Counted from the stretch's first letter, positions 24,464 through 36,371 are shown. The stretch is DNA of 64,000 bases from Halovulum marinum (GCF_009697225.1 NZ_WIND01000002.1:186001-250000); one strand, 5' to 3'. The notes: generated from the letters alone by a model not told the origin. Program-made: numbers and translations.

Positions 24464-25182
24464 GCGGCCTGCATCAGTCGGCGGTGCAGCGCGCCCTGCA
24501 GGCTCAGGGTCGCGGCCGCGTCGAAGGCGCGCGGCGGCGGCTCGGCGCTGAGCGGCACCGGCCGGATGCCGTCCCCGGCCATCAGGCAGATGTGGTGGCC
24601 CAGCCGCGCGGCCTCGGCCGGATCGTGGGTGACGTGCAGCACCGTGCGCCTGGCCAGCAGCGCCGCCGACAGGTCCTGCATCTGCGCCCGCGTGCGCGCA
24701 TCGAGCGCCGAGAACGGCTCGTCCAGCAGCACCACGGGGCGGTCCTCGAGCAGGGTGCGGGCCAGCGCGGCACGTTGGCGCTGGCCGCCCGACAGCGCCG
24801 CCGGACGCTTGTGCGCGTGCGCCGACAGCCCGACCCGTTCGAGGATGTCGCGCGCCGCGGCCCGGTCGCCGCGCCGGCCGCGCAGGCGCGCGCCCAGCAG
24901 CACGTTGCCCAGCACGTCGAGCCACGGCAGCAGCAGGTCCTGCTGCGCCATCAGCGCGACCCGGCCGGCCAGCGGCGCGCCGTCGCTGGCGCCGGCGTGC
25001 CCGTCCAGCGTCACCGGCCCGGCCAGCCCGGCGAACAGCCGCAGGACGGTACTCTTGCCCACGCCCGAGGGGCCGAGCAGGCAGGTCCAGCGCCCCGCAG
25101 GGGCGGCGAAATCGACCGGGCCGAACAGCGGTGCGCCGTCGACGCGGGCGCTGCCCGACAGCACCAGCCCCGGCGCGGTCAC
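24460..25182 (-). CDS. thiZ: ABC transporter ATPase for a thiamin pyrimidine precursor
   Basis: 240 residues. Walker A GPSGVGKST, Q-loop MAQQDLLLPWL, signature LSGGQRQRAALAR, Walker B VVLLDEPF, and H-loop VLHVTHDPAEA. The start is a GTG overlapping the tenA TGA (GTGA). Energises import through the ThiX-type permease and ThiY-type binding protein. Confidence 0.9.
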   Translation of the reverse strand: MTAPGLVLSGSARVDGAPLFGPVDFAAPAGRWTCLLGPSGVGKSTVLRLFAGLAGPVTLDGHAGASDGAPLAGRVALMAQQDLLLPWLDVLGNVLLGARLRGRRGDRAAARDILERVGLSAHAHKRPAALSGGQRQRAALARTLLEDRPVVLLDEPFSALDARTRAQMQDLSAALLARRTVLHVTHDPAEAARLGHHICLMAGDGIRPVPLSAEPPPRAFDAAATLSLQGALHRRLMQAA

Positions 25183-25850
25183 GGCGTCAGTCCCATCTGC
25201 CAGAAGCCGACCTCCAGCCGGGTGGCGGTGGCGAAGCGCCGGCACAGCGCCGGCCAGCGCGGGCTGTCCTGAGGCGCCGCGCCCAGGGCGCGGGCGCAGG
25301 CGGCGTCGAGCAGCGCGCCGACCTCGCGGCAGGTGTGCTGGTAGCCGTCGCCGCCATAGGTGGCGATCCAGTCGGCGTAGGGCGTGTTGCCGGCCTCGGC
25401 CGCCAGCCGGGCGCCGATCTCGCCATAGCCCAGCACGCAGGGCGCCAGCGCCGCCAGCAGCTCGAGAAAGTCGCCGCTGTGGCCCGCGTCCAGCACATAG
25501 CGGGTATAGGCGATGTTCTCGGGCCGCTCCTCGGCGGCCTCCAGCGCGCCGGGGTCGATCCCGGCGGCGGCGCAGCTGCGCAGGTGCAGGCGCATCTCGT
25601 CGTCCAGCAGGGCATGCACGGTCGCGGCGCAGGCGCGCATCTCGTCCAGGGTCGCGGCCTTGGTCACCGCCAGCGCCCAGGCGCGCGAGAAGTGGATCAG
25701 GAACAGGTAGTCCTGCACCAGGTAGTGCAGGAACGCGTCGCGCGGCAGGGTGCCGTCGCGCAACCCCTCGACGAAGGCGTGGCGGGTGTAGTCCGCCCAC
25801 GCCGCGCCGGCGGCCGCGCGCAGCAGCGGGAAGGTGGCGCCGTAGCTCAT
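25179..25850 (-). CDS. tenA: TenA-family aminopyrimidine aminohydrolase
   Basis: 223 residues, all-helical. It hydrolyses aminopyrimidine breakdown products of thiamin to hydroxymethylpyrimidine (HMP). Conserved features: FLHYLVQDYLFLIHFSRAWAL, a candidate active-site Cys at residue 138 in LAPCVLGYGEIG, and the C-terminal LEVGFWQMGL. Overlaps thiY by 4 bases upstream and thiZ downstream. With ThiYZX it makes a salvage branch that could supply HMP, since no thiC is seen in the operon. Confidence 0.92.
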   Translation of the reverse strand: MSYGATFPLLRAAAGAAWADYTRHAFVEGLRDGTLPRDAFLHYLVQDYLFLIHFSRAWALAVTKAATLDEMRACAATVHALLDDEMRLHLRSCAAAGIDPGALEAAEERPENIAYTRYVLDAGHSGDFLELLAALAPCVLGYGEIGARLAAEAGNTPYADWIATYGGDGYQHTCREVGALLDAACARALGAAPQDSPRWPALCRRFATATRLEVGFWQMGLTP

Positions 25851-26782
25851 GGCGCGCCCAGGTCCACCGCCAGTTCCGACACCGGGCGCGGCGCGGCGAT
25901 CAGCCCGGCCTCGTGCAGGAAGGCCTCGAACCGGGCATAGCGGCCGTGGTCGAGCGCGGCGGGGCGCAGCGCGAAACGGGGCAGGGTGTCGGCCCAGGCC
26001 ATCTCGTTCAGCTTGTCTTGCAGTTCCGGCGCAGTGCCCGAGAAGATTTGCCAGCTTTCCTGCGGGTGGTTGACGATGAACTGCGTCGCCTTCTCGGTCG
26101 CGGCCAGGAAGCGGCGGATCATGCCTTCGTCCATGGTTTGCGGGTTGGCGACGTAGATCAGCTCGTCATAGGCCGGCAGGCCCTCTTCCTCGAGGTAGAA
26201 GCAGCGGCCCTCGACGCCCTCGATCTGCATCTGGTTCAGCTCGAAGTTGCGGAACGCGCCGATCACCGCGTCGACCTGCCGGGACATCAGCGCGGGCGAC
26301 AGCGACCAGTTGACGTTGACCAGCTCGATGTCGTCCAGCGTCAGCCCGTTGCGGGCGAGGATGGACGACAGCAGTGCCTCTTCCACGCCGGCGACCGAAA
26401 AGCCCACCTTGCGGCCCTTCAGGTCCGCGATGGTGGCGACGGGGCCGTCGCCCAGCACCAGCAGGCAGTTCAGCGGCGTGGCGACCAGCGTGCCGACGCG
26501 GGTCAGCGGCAGGCCCTCGGCCACCTGCAGGTGCAGTTGCGGCTGGTACGAGATCGCCAGGTCGGCGCGCCCGGCGGCGGCCATCTTCGGCGGATCGGCC
26601 GGATCGGCGGGGGCGATGATCTCGACCTCGAGGTCCTGTTCGGCGAAATAGCCCTGTTCCTGGGCGATGATGATCGGACCGTGGTCCGGGTTCACGAACC
26701 AGTCCAGCACCAGCGTCATCTGGTCCTGCGCAAGCGCGGGGGTGGCGGCGAGCAGGGCCGCGGCCAGGAGGGGGAGTCTCAT
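25847..26782 (-). CDS. thiY: ABC solute-binding protein for formyl-aminopyrimidine (ThiY / NMT1-THI5-like)
   Basis: 311 residues. Signal peptide [16 protein letters not shown], then [39 protein letters not shown] and [16 protein letters not shown], which are hallmarks of the NMT1/THI5-like family. Binds the pyrimidine precursor in the periplasm. Start chosen at the ATG giving a complete signal peptide. It lies before tenA, inside the operon rather than at its head. Confidence 0.91.
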   Translation of the reverse strand: MRLPLLAAALLAATPALAQDQMTLVLDWFVNPDHGPIIIAQEQGYFAEQDLEVEIIAPADPADPPKMAAAGRADLAISYQPQLHLQVAEGLPLTRVGTLVATPLNCLLVLGDGPVATIADLKGRKVGFSVAGVEEALLSSILARNGLTLDDIELVNVNWSLSPALMSRQVDAVIGAFRNFELNQMQIEGVEGRCFYLEEEGLPAYDELIYVANPQTMDEGMIRRFLAATEKATQFIVNHPQESWQIFSGTAPELQDKLNEMAWADTLPRFALRPAALDHGRYARFEAFLHEAGLIAAPRPVSELAVDLGAP

Positions 26783-27774
26783 GGGTCTTCTCCGGTTTGC
26801 TCGCCAAGGGCGACGAGGGCGATGGGGCCGTCCCAGACGGCGGCGAGGCGTTCGGCGGCGGTCCAGGCGCGCAGCCCCGTGCGGCAGCACAGCACGGCGC
26901 GCTGGCCGCGGGCGGGGCGGGGGCCGTCGGGGCCGAAATCGGTGGCGGTCAGGCGGCGCGCGCGCGGATGCGGCAGCGGGCCCTCGTGCGCGGCGCGCAC
27001 ATCGGCGATGAAATCGGCGTCGGACAGGTCCTGCACGGCGATGAAGCGCGGCGCGTGCGCGGGCTCCGGCGCGCCGTCGAAGCGGAAGCCGCCGAAGCGC
27101 AGCGTGCGGGCGTCGAGCGTGACCAGCCGGCCCAGCGGCGCGGGCGCGGCGCCGGTCAGCACCGCCAGCGCCATCTGCGCCTGCAGCGCGCCGATGATGC
27201 CGACGACCGGGCCCAGCACGCCGTCCTCGGCGCAGCTGCCCAGGCGCTGCGGCAGATCGGGAAACACCGCGCGCAGGCTGGGCGCGCCGCTTTCAGGCCG
27301 GCCGCAGAAGCCGCCCGCGTAGCCCTCCATGCCGACCACCGAGGCCGAGAGCAGCGGCAGGCCGCGCTCGCGGCAGTGATCCGACAGGATGTAGCTGGCG
27401 GCGAAGCTGTCAGCGCAGTCCAGCACCAGGTCCGCGTCCCGCGCCAGCGCCGCGACATTGGCCGGATCGAGCGCGGCGTGCACCGGCTCGACCGCGGTGT
27501 CGGGGTTCAGCGCCGCCAGGTGCGCGGCGGCGGCCGCCGCCTTTGGCCGGCCGATGTCGGACTGCCGGAACAGCGTCTGCCGGTGCAGGTTCGACAGCGC
27601 CACCCGGTCCGGATCGACCAGCCGGATCCGGCCCGCGCCCGCGCCGGCGAGGTATTGCAGCACCGGCGCGGCCAGCCCGCCCGCGCCGACCACCAGCAGC
27701 CGCGCGGCGCGCAGCGCCCGCTGCCCCTGCGCGCCGAAACCGGGCACGGCGATCTGGCGGGCGTAGCGGCTCAT
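26779..27774 (-). CDS. thiF: ThiF/MoeB/HesA-family adenylyltransferase with C-terminal rhodanese-like region
   Basis: 331 residues. It adenylates the C-terminal Gly of ThiS for sulfur transfer. Nucleotide motif [19 protein letters not shown], Arg in NLHRQTLFR, Asp in [11 protein letters not shown], and ACAEDG-like [19 protein letters not shown]. The usual first zinc CxxC before this block is missing (it reads [11 protein letters not shown]). Residues about 235-331 resemble a rhodanese domain with Cys in [11 protein letters not shown], which may hold the persulfide. Overlaps thiE and thiY by 4 bases each. MoeB-like activity cannot be excluded. Confidence 0.85.
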   Translation of the reverse strand: MSRYARQIAVPGFGAQGQRALRAARLLVVGAGGLAAPVLQYLAGAGAGRIRLVDPDRVALSNLHRQTLFRQSDIGRPKAAAAAAHLAALNPDTAVEPVHAALDPANVAALARDADLVLDCADSFAASYILSDHCRERGLPLLSASVVGMEGYAGGFCGRPESGAPSLRAVFPDLPQRLGSCAEDGVLGPVVGIIGALQAQMALAVLTGAAPAPLGRLVTLDARTLRFGGFRFDGAPEPAHAPRFIAVQDLSDADFIADVRAAHEGPLPHPRARRLTATDFGPDGPRPARGQRAVLCCRTGLRAWTAAERLAAVWDGPIALVALGEQTGEDP

Positions 27775-28367
27775 CGCGTCGCCGCCAGCCAGGCGCGCAC
27801 GCGCGCCTCGGGATCGGGGTTCAGGGTGATGTCGGTGACCGCCGAGACCACGTCGGCGCCGGCCTCGAACGCGCCCGGCGCGCGCTCGACGCTCATGCCG
27901 CCGATCGCGACCAGCGGCAGCGCGCCGATCAGGCGCTTCCACTCGGCAATCCGCGCCAGCCCCTGCTCATGCCATCTCATCTGCTTGAGGATCGTCGGGT
28001 AAACCGGGCCCAGCGCGACATAATCCGGCGTCAGGGCCAGCGCGCGGTGAAGCTCGGCGTGATCGTGGGTGCTGATCCCCAGCCGGATCCCGGCGCGGCG
28101 GATCGCGGCCAGGTCGGCGCCGTCCAGATCCTCCTGCCCGAGGTGGACCCACCGGCAGCCGGCGTCGATCGCCTGCCGCCAGTGGTCGTTGACCACCAGC
28201 ACCGCGCCGTGCCGGTCGCACAGCGCCTGCGCCGCGGCGATGGCGCCGGCCAGCGCATCGGCGGCGGCGTCCTTGATCCGCAGCTGCACCAGTTTCACCC
28301 CCAGCGGCAGCACGCGTTCCAGCCAGGCGGGGCTGTCGAGGATCGGGTAGAACCGGTCCAGGCTCAT
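27771..28367 (-). CDS. thiE: Thiamin-phosphate synthase
   Basis: 198 residues, TIM barrel. It joins HMP-pyrophosphate to thiazole phosphate. Motifs: [52 protein letters not shown] and AIGGM. Four-base overlaps with thiG upstream and thiF downstream. Confidence 0.94.
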   Translation of the reverse strand: MSLDRFYPILDSPAWLERVLPLGVKLVQLRIKDAAADALAGAIAAAQALCDRHGAVLVVNDHWRQAIDAGCRWVHLGQEDLDGADLAAIRRAGIRLGISTHDHAELHRALALTPDYVALGPVYPTILKQMRWHEQGLARIAEWKRLIGALPLVAIGGMSVERAPGAFEAGADVVSAVTDITLNPDPEARVRAWLAATR

Positions 28368-29137
28368 GACAGGAACGCCGTGCCGATCACCGGCGTCGAG
28401 GGCGCGGCCATGTCGCGCGGCTCCATCGGGTCGGCCTCGAACGCCAGGCGCCCGGCCTCGACGGCACGGGCGAAGCCCTCGGCCATCGCCGCCGGATCGC
28501 CGGCACGGGCGACGGCGGTGTTCAGCAGCACCGCGTCATAGCCCATCTCCAGCGCCTGCGCCGCCTGGCTGGGCAGGCCGAGACCGGCATCGACCACCAT
28601 CGGCACCCCGGGGAACTGCGCGCGCAGCGTGCGCAGCCCGTAGAGGTTGGTCAGCCCCAGCCCGGTGCCGATCGGCGCGCCCCAGGGCATCAGCACCTCG
28701 CAGCCGGCGTCCAGCAGCCGGTCGGCCAGCACCACGTCCTCGGTGGTGTAGGGGAACACCCTGAAGCCCTCGGACGTCAGGATGTGCGCCGCCTCGAGCA
28801 GACCGAACGGGTCGGGCTGCAGCGTGTCGGCGTGGCCGATCACCTCGAGCTTGATCCAGTCGGTGCCGAACAGCTCGCGCGCCATCTGCGCCGTGGTCAC
28901 CGCCTCGCGCACCGAATGGCAGCCGGCTGTGTTGGGCAGCACCCGCACGCCCAGCTCCTGCACCAGCGCCCGGAAATCGCCGCCGGCACGCTCGCCGCCC
29001 GACTCGCGCCGGACCGAGACCGTGGCGATGCCCGCGCCCGAGCGGCGGAAGGCGTCGGCCAGCACCGCGGGCGAGGGGTATTGCGCGGTGCCCAGCATCA
29101 GCCGCGAGGCGACCTCGGTGCCGTAGAAGACCGGCAT
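28364..29137 (-). CDS. thiG: Thiazole synthase
   Basis: 257 residues. It forms the thiazole ring from deoxyxylulose phosphate, ThiS-thiocarboxylate and dehydroglycine. The Schiff-base Lys is residue 96 in DWIKLEVIG; others are [24 protein letters not shown] and [13 protein letters not shown]. The glycine-imine donor should come from ThiO, encoded upstream. Two bases separate it from thiS. Confidence 0.95.
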   Translation of the reverse strand: MPVFYGTEVASRLMLGTAQYPSPAVLADAFRRSGAGIATVSVRRESGGERAGGDFRALVQELGVRVLPNTAGCHSVREAVTTAQMARELFGTDWIKLEVIGHADTLQPDPFGLLEAAHILTSEGFRVFPYTTEDVVLADRLLDAGCEVLMPWGAPIGTGLGLTNLYGLRTLRAQFPGVPMVVDAGLGLPSQAAQALEMGYDAVLLNTAVARAGDPAAMAEGFARAVEAGRLAFEADPMEPRDMAAPSTPVIGTAFLS

Positions 29138-29139
29138 CC

Positions 29140-29337
29140 TCAGCCCCCCTGCCGCGGGGTGACGACCTCGAGCCGGTCGCCCTCGCTCAGGGTGATGCCG
29201 ACGCGGGCGGCGACCGGCACGAAGGTCTCGTTCAGGGCGGTGGCGATCTTCGCGTCGCCATAGCCCAGTTCGGCCAGCACCTCGGGCAGGGCCGCGGCGC
29301 TGACCTCGGTCGGTTCACCGTTCAGCTTGATCTTCAT
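29140..29337 (-). CDS. thiS: Sulfur-carrier protein ThiS
   Basis: 65 residues, beta-grasp. Ends in the required Gly-Gly (PRQGG), which is adenylated and thiocarboxylated. [12 protein letters not shown] and ALNETFVPV are typical. The start codon lies 23 bases inside the end of thiO. Confidence 0.95.
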   Translation of the reverse strand: MKIKLNGEPTEVSAAALPEVLAELGYGDAKIATALNETFVPVAARVGITLSEGDRLEVVTPRQGG

Positions 29338-30298
29338 CCATCATCTCCGGTTTGGTGTCCTCGCAGATCAGCCCGGCGGTCATCCGCGCCAGCGCCGGCG
29401 CCAGCAGGAAGCCGTGCCGGAACAGGCCGTTCACCAGGATCGTGTCGCCCCGGCGCCGGATCCGGGGCAGGTTGTCGGGAAACGCCGGGCGGGCGTCGGC
29501 GCCCAGCTCCAGCACCTCGGCCTCGCCGAAGGCGGGATGCAGCGCGTAGGCGGCGCTGAGCAGCTCCAGCACCGCGCGCGCGGTCACCGGGCCGCGGCCG
29601 CCGCTTTCGATCTGCGTCGCGCCCAGCATGAACACGCCGCCGCCGCGGGGCACGATGTAGAGCGGATTGCGCGGGTGCAGCAGCCGCACCGGACGCCGCA
29701 GCGTCACCTCGGGCGCGCGCAGCACCAGCATCTCGCCGCGCACGCCGCGCAGGTCGGGCAGCCGGTCGCGCGCGGCCAGCCCGCGGCAGTCGACGGTCGG
29801 CCCCACGGGCGCCTCGGCGGAGATCGCGATGCCGCGCGCGGCCAGCCCGGCGCGCAGCGTCCCGAGCGCCGCGCGCGGGTCGAGATGCGCCTCGTGCGGG
29901 AAATGCAGCGCCTGGCGGACCTGTCCGGCCAGCTGCGGCTCGATGGCGGCCACGGCGTCGGCATCCAGTGCGACATGATTGGCGGTGCGGCGGGCGAGGC
30001 GCGCCAGCTCGCCCCGGTCGCGGCCCAGCGCCACCGCCAGCGTGCCGCCGCGGGTCACCGGCACGCCCTGCGCCTGCCACCAGTCCGCCGCCGCGCGGCC
30101 CAGCCGGACCACCGGCTCCTCGGCGGTCTCGCCCTCGCAGTCGGAGGCCAGCATGCCGCCGGCCCACCACGAACAGGCGTGCGGGCCGGGCGCGGGGGCG
30201 CGGTCGTGCAGGGTGACGGCGATGCCGCGCGCGGCCAGTTCGGTGGCCACGCACAGCCCGGCGACGCCGGCGCCGAGGACCGCGATGCGCCGGCTCAT
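29315..30298 (-). CDS. thiO: Glycine oxidase ThiO
   Basis: 327 residues. FAD-dependent oxidation of glycine to dehydroglycine for the thiazole ring, an oxygen-dependent alternative to ThiH. FAD motif AVLGAGVAGLCVATELA and Asp in LHDRAP; SWWAGGMLA; C-terminal LVNGLFRHGFLLAPAL. The ATG overlaps thiD; upstream in-frame starts are not family-like. Finding ThiO suggests an aerobic organism. Confidence 0.92.
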   Translation of the reverse strand: MSRRIAVLGAGVAGLCVATELAARGIAVTLHDRAPAPGPHACSWWAGGMLASDCEGETAEEPVVRLGRAAADWWQAQGVPVTRGGTLAVALGRDRGELARLARRTANHVALDADAVAAIEPQLAGQVRQALHFPHEAHLDPRAALGTLRAGLAARGIAISAEAPVGPTVDCRGLAARDRLPDLRGVRGEMLVLRAPEVTLRRPVRLLHPRNPLYIVPRGGGVFMLGATQIESGGRGPVTARAVLELLSAAYALHPAFGEAEVLELGADARPAFPDNLPRIRRRGDTILVNGLFRHGFLLAPALARMTAGLICEDTKPEMMDEDQAER

Positions 30299-31110
30299 GG
30301 CCACAGCTCGTGGAAATGGTGCACCGGGCCGTGGCCGCCGCCGATGTCGAGCGCGTCGGCGGCGCGGATCGCGCCGTGCAGCCAAGCGTGGGCGCGGCTT
30401 GTCGCCTGTTCGGGGGTCGCGCCCTTCGCCAGTTCCGCCGCCAGCGCCGAGGACAGGCTGCAGCCGGTGCCGTGGGTGTTGCGGGTGGCGATGCGCGGCG
30501 CCGCGAACGCGCGCGTGCCGTCGGCGGTGACCAGAAGGTCGGTGCAGGTCGCGCCGGCGGCGTGCCCGCCCTTCATCAGCACCGCGCGCGCGCCCAGTCC
30601 GCGCAGCGCCCGGCCCTGGGCCTCGATTTCGGCGGCATCGGTCGCGGCGGCGTCTTGCGGCAACGGGCGGCCCAGCAGACGCGCGGCCTCGGGCAGGTTC
30701 GGGGTCAGGATGTCGGCGCGCGGCAGCAGCTGCGCGACCAGCGCCGCGACCGCGTCGCCGGCCAGCAGCGGATCGCCCGACTTGGCGACCATCACCGGGT
30801 CCAGCACCACCGGCCCGTCATAGCCGGCGAGGGCGCCGGCGACCTCCTTTACGATGGCGGCGCTGGCGAGCATGCCGATCTTGACCGCGTGCACCGGGAT
30901 GTCGTCCAGCACCGCGGCGATCTGCGCCGCGACCATGCCGGGCGACACCGGCTCGGCGCGGGTCACGCCGCGGGTGTTCTGCGCGGTGATCGCGGTGATC
31001 GCGCTGCAGCCGTAGACGCCCAGCGCCGAGAACGTCTTGAGATCCGCCTGGATGCCCGCACCGCCGCCGCTGTCGGAGCCGGCGATGGTCAGGGCTGTCG
31101 GTGCGCTCAT
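30295..31110 (-). CDS. thiD: Hydroxymethylpyrimidine/phosphomethylpyrimidine kinase
   Basis: 271 residues. Phosphorylates HMP twice to HMP-pyrophosphate. Motifs: [52 protein letters not shown] and [15 protein letters not shown] with the catalytic Cys. First gene behind the TPP riboswitch. Its ribosome site is weak (GAGAGA) and lies in a hairpin, which suggests translation of this gene is the controlled step. Confidence 0.95.
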   Translation of the reverse strand: MSAPTALTIAGSDSGGGAGIQADLKTFSALGVYGCSAITAITAQNTRGVTRAEPVSPGMVAAQIAAVLDDIPVHAVKIGMLASAAIVKEVAGALAGYDGPVVLDPVMVAKSGDPLLAGDAVAALVAQLLPRADILTPNLPEAARLLGRPLPQDAAATDAAEIEAQGRALRGLGARAVLMKGGHAAGATCTDLLVTADGTRAFAAPRIATRNTHGTGCSLSSALAAELAKGATPEQATSRAHAWLHGAIRAADALDIGGGHGPVHHFHELWP

Positions 31111-31113
31111 TGT

Positions 31114-31149
31114 GTCTGTCTCTCTGCCGGCAGGGGGAGAGGGACAGAC
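31114..31149 (-). promoter_or_regulatory. Expression-platform hairpin covering the thiD ribosome site
   Basis: A GTCTGTC / GACAGAC stem of 7 bp, continued by CTCTC/GAGAG after a small bulge, ends 4 bases before the thiD ATG. It encloses the only purine-rich stretch that could bind the ribosome. Placed between the TPP aptamer and the gene, it is the likely repressor structure formed when TPP is bound. Confidence 0.55.
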
Positions 31150-31175
31150 GGGCCGGGTGCGGCCGCTTGTCGGAC

Positions 31176-31260
31176 TCCGTTCCCTCCGCCGGTATTGCCC
31201 GGATCAGGTTCGATGGGTTGGCACGCGGCCTCTCAGCCCCTCTCGGGGCACCCCAACGGA
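31176..31260 (-). ncRNA. TPP riboswitch (THI element) of the thi operon
   Basis: On the minus strand the aptamer shows the conserved blocks in order: GGGGTGCCC, GGCTGAGAGGC, ACCC, GAACCTGATCCGGG and TAATACC-like CAATACCGGCG, then GGAGGGAA. A closing stem (TCCGTT/AACGGA) frames it. It controls the ten-gene operon from thiD to the permease. Switching off by TPP is known for this class. Confidence 0.95.
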
Positions 31261-31397
31261 TTCGGCGCGACGTTAGGCGAAGCGCGCGGAGATTTCAAAT
31301 CGCTTTCGCCCCGGCGCACGCTGCGGCGCCGTGGCGGCCGCTGCCGGCGCGCGTTAGGATGCGCGGCGGACGGAGTTGCTGGGCCGGGGAGGGCGCC

Positions 31398-31859
31398 ATG
31401 TCATCGATCTACAGCGATCTGAAACAGCTGGGCGGCAAGACCGACCTGCCGGCCTCGCCCGACGAGGCGGAGTTGGAGCGGGTGCAGAACCCGCAGCAGG
31501 GCGTCGCCTATTGCGTGCGGTTCGTGGCGCCCGAGTTCACCTCGCTCTGCCCGATGACCGGGCAGCCGGATTTCGCGCATCTGGTGATCGACTATGTGCC
31601 CGGCGACTGGCTGGTGGAAAGCAAGTCGCTGAAGCTGTTCCTCGGCGCGTTCCGCAACCACGGCGCGTTCCACGAGGACTGCACGGTGTCGATCGGCCGG
31701 CGGCTGGTGGCGTTCCTGGCGCCGCAATGGCTGCGCATCGGCGGCTACTGGTACCCGCGCGGCGGCATTCCGGTCGACGTGTTCTGGCAGACCGGGCCGC
31801 AGCCCGAGGGCGTCTGGATCCCGGACCAGGGCGTGCCGCCCTATCGCGGACGGGGCTGA
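31398..31859 (+). CDS. queF: NADPH-dependent 7-cyano-7-deazaguanine reductase, short form
   Basis: 153 residues, unimodular QueF. It reduces preQ0 to preQ1 in queuosine synthesis. Catalytic Cys51 and Asp58 in [11 protein letters not shown], the NADPH motif ESKSLKLFL (E-S-K-S-x-K-x-x at 74), and HEDCT. Start at the ATG after GGGGAGGG. It stands alone between the thi riboswitch, which faces away, and katG, which converges on it. Confidence 0.94.
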   Translation: MSSIYSDLKQLGGKTDLPASPDEAELERVQNPQQGVAYCVRFVAPEFTSLCPMTGQPDFAHLVIDYVPGDWLVESKSLKLFLGAFRNHGAFHEDCTVSIGRRLVAFLAPQWLRIGGYWYPRGGIPVDVFWQTGPQPEGVWIPDQGVPPYRGRG

Positions 31860-31889
31860 GTCGCCGGCGGCGACCTTTCGCCGAAGGCA

Positions 31890-31918
31890 GGGCGCCGCGG
31901 GTCGTGGCCGCGGCGCCC
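31890..31918. terminator. Perfect 11-bp hairpin between converging queF and katG
   Basis: Stem GGGCGCCGCGG / CCGCGGCGCCC with a 7-base loop (GTCGTGG). It lies in the 109-base gap between two converging genes, so it can serve both directions. No T-run follows, as is common in high-GC alphaproteobacteria. Confidence 0.7.
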
Positions 31919-31968
31919 CTGATCGATGTGCCCGCGCCCGGTTCCGGCGAGCACGGGCGGGCGCGGAC

Positions 31969-34278
<2,310 letters not shown>

Positions 34279-34312
34279 TCATCAAGCTAAGTTGGATTTC
34301 CTGATTGCGGCG

Positions 34313-34327
34313 ATAAGTTTGGCTTAT
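34313..34327. promoter_or_regulatory. Candidate OxyR operator overlapping the oxyR start codon
   Basis: ATAAG-TTTGG-CTTAT is a perfect 5-bp inverted repeat and its right arm includes the first bases of the oxyR ATG. A related TAAGTTGG word lies 26 bases upstream, so an extended tetrameric site is possible. The position fits self-repression of oxyR with activation of katG; the match to the classical ATAG-N7-CTAT pattern is only partial. Confidence 0.45.
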
Positions 34328-35237
34328 GAATAACCTGACCCTGAAACAGATGCGCTATTTCGAGGCGCTGGCGCGGCACGGCCATTTCGGGCGCGCCGCC
34401 GACGTCTGCGCGATCTCGCAGCCGGCGCTGTCGATGCAGATCCGGGAACTGGAGGCATCGCTGGGCTCGGCGCTGTTCGAGCGCAGCACGCGGCAGGTGC
34501 GCCTGACCGGCTTCGGCGAGGAGGTCGCGTCCCGCGTGCGCGAGATCCTGCGCGCCGTGGACGAGCTGGCCGATCTGGCCGACGCCGCGCGCGCGGGGCT
34601 GGTGGGGCGGCTGCGGATCGGGGTGATCCCGACCGTGGCGCCGTACCTGCTGCCGGCGATCATCGGCCGGCTGTCGCGGCGCCATGCCGGGCTGGACATC
34701 CGGGTGCGCGAGACGATGACGCCGCGGCTGATTCAGGAACTGGCCGAGGGCCGCCTCGACACCGCGATCGTGGCGCTGCCGATCTCCGAGCGCTCGTTCA
34801 CCGAGGTGCCGCTGTTCAGCGAGGATTTCGTGCTGATCCGCCCGGCCGGCGATGCCCCGAAACCGGTGCCGAAGGCCGAGGACCTGCGCGAGATGCGCCT
34901 GCTGCTGCTGGAGGAGGGGCACTGCTTTCGTGACCAGGCGCTGGCGTTCTGCGACCTGTCGCAGGCGCGCCCCCGCGAGGTGCTGGACGCCAGCTCGCTG
35001 TCCACGCTGGTGCAGATGGTGGGCGCCGGCATCGGCCTGACGCTGCTGCCCGAGATGGCGGTGCCGGTCGAGGTGCGCTCGGCCGAGGTGGCGGTGGCCC
35101 GGCTGGCGCCGCCGCGGCCGTCGCGGACCATCGGCATGATCTGGCGCCGCTCCAGCCCGCTGGCCGAGCAGCTGCGCCAGATCGCCGAGATGGTGCGCGA
35201 GGCCGGCACGGCGACGCAGCGCAGCCCGGCCGCCTGA
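34326..35237 (+). CDS. oxyR: Hydrogen-peroxide-sensing LysR-type regulator OxyR
   Basis: 303 residues. N-terminal helix-turn-helix (FGRAADVCAISQPALSMQIRE) and a C-terminal sensor domain. The redox pair is Cys200 and Cys209 in EEGHCFRDQALAFC, with the same 9-residue spacing as Cys199/Cys208 of E. coli OxyR. Divergent from katG. This identifies it as OxyR and not a general LysR protein. Confidence 0.94.
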   Translation: MNNLTLKQMRYFEALARHGHFGRAADVCAISQPALSMQIRELEASLGSALFERSTRQVRLTGFGEEVASRVREILRAVDELADLADAARAGLVGRLRIGVIPTVAPYLLPAIIGRLSRRHAGLDIRVRETMTPRLIQELAEGRLDTAIVALPISERSFTEVPLFSEDFVLIRPAGDAPKPVPKAEDLREMRLLLLEEGHCFRDQALAFCDLSQARPREVLDASSLSTLVQMVGAGIGLTLLPEMAVPVEVRSAEVAVARLAPPRPSRTIGMIWRRSSPLAEQLRQIAEMVREAGTATQRSPAA

Positions 35238-35361
35238 GCGCATCCGGTTTCTCGGTCATGGGTGCCGGAGCCGACCCGCCGCGCGCCGCAGCATCGCCCG
35301 GCCGCGCCTTGGCAAACCCGCGTCCGGTGCCTAGGTGCGGAGCCACGCAAAGGATCGCATC

Positions 35362-36371
35362 ATGCAGCATTTCTCGCTTCTCGACCTGTCGCCGGTGCCC
35401 GAGGGGCACACCACCGCCGAGGCCCTGCGCAACACCGTCGCGCTGGCGCGCCACGCCGAGGCGCTGGGCTATCACCGGTTCTGGCTGGCCGAGCATCACA
35501 ACATGCCGGGCATCGCCAGCGCCGCGACCGCCGTGGTCATCGGCCGGGTCGCCGCCGAGACCCGCCGGATCCGGGTCGGCGCCGGCGGCATCATGCTGCC
35601 GAACCACGCGCCGCTGGTGATCGCCGAACAGTTCGGCACGCTGGAAGCCTGTTTCCCGGCCGGATCGACCTCGGGCTGGGCCGCGCGCCGGGCACCGACA
35701 TGGCGACCTACCGGGCGCTGCGCCGCCCGCCCGAGGCCGCCGACGGCTTTCCGGGCGACGTGGTCGAGCTGCTGTCCTATCTCGGCGATGCGCAGGACGG
35801 GGCGCGGGTGCAGGCGTATCCGGGGCAGGGCACGCAGGTTCCGGTCTGAATTCTCGGCTCCAGCCTGTACGGCGCGCAGCTGGCGGCGCAGCTGGGGCTG
35901 CCCTATGCCTTCGCCTCGCATTTCGCGCCGCGGCTGCTGGATCAGGCGCTGCGGGTCTACCGCGACGGCTTTCGCCCGTCGCGATGGCTGGACCGGCCGT
36001 ACGCGATGATGGCGTTGGGGGTCTGCGCCGCCGACAGCGACGCCGAGGCGCGGCATCTGCACACCAGCCAGCAGCTGGCCTTCGCGCGGCTGCGCAGCGG
36101 CCGGCCCGGCAAGCTGCCGCGCCCGGTGGCCGACATCGCGGCCGAGGTGCCCGCGGCGGTGCTGGCCGAGGTGCGCGCGGCGCTGTCCTGCGCGGCGGTC
36201 GGCGGCCCGGACACGGTGCGCCGCGAAGTGCGCGCGCTGGTCGAACGCCACGCCCCGGACGAGGTGATGGCGACCGGGATGATCCACGACCACCAGGCAC
36301 GCCTGCACTCGTTCGCGATCGCGGCCGAGGCGCTGGCGGAGCTGCTGCCGGGGGCGCGGGCGGCGCAGTAG
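35362..36371 (+). pseudogene. Luciferase-like (LLM) flavin monooxygenase, disrupted by a frameshift and a stop
   Basis: The reading starts [17 protein letters not shown], a typical LLM-class flavoprotein, and runs to about 35649. There, one base is missing near GGAAGCCTGTTTCC, and the homology continues in another frame with [16 protein letters not shown]. In that second frame a TGA at 35847-35849 stands where the family usually has Trp (PVWILGSS). After it the protein reads on with [20 protein letters not shown] to the true end at 36371. Two independent lesions argue for real decay rather than one sequencing error. Confidence 0.88.

Noticed and set aside
22994-27322. Open frame of 1442 codons on the + strand
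   Set aside because: It runs across the otnI gene and antisense to five thi genes, is rich in Arg, Pro and Ala, and has no family-like motif. It is a shadow of GC-rich codon bias.
35262-35849. Separate gene of 195 codons
   Set aside because: Its second half is the shifted continuation of the disrupted luciferase-like gene; the first half is out of frame with it and not protein-like.
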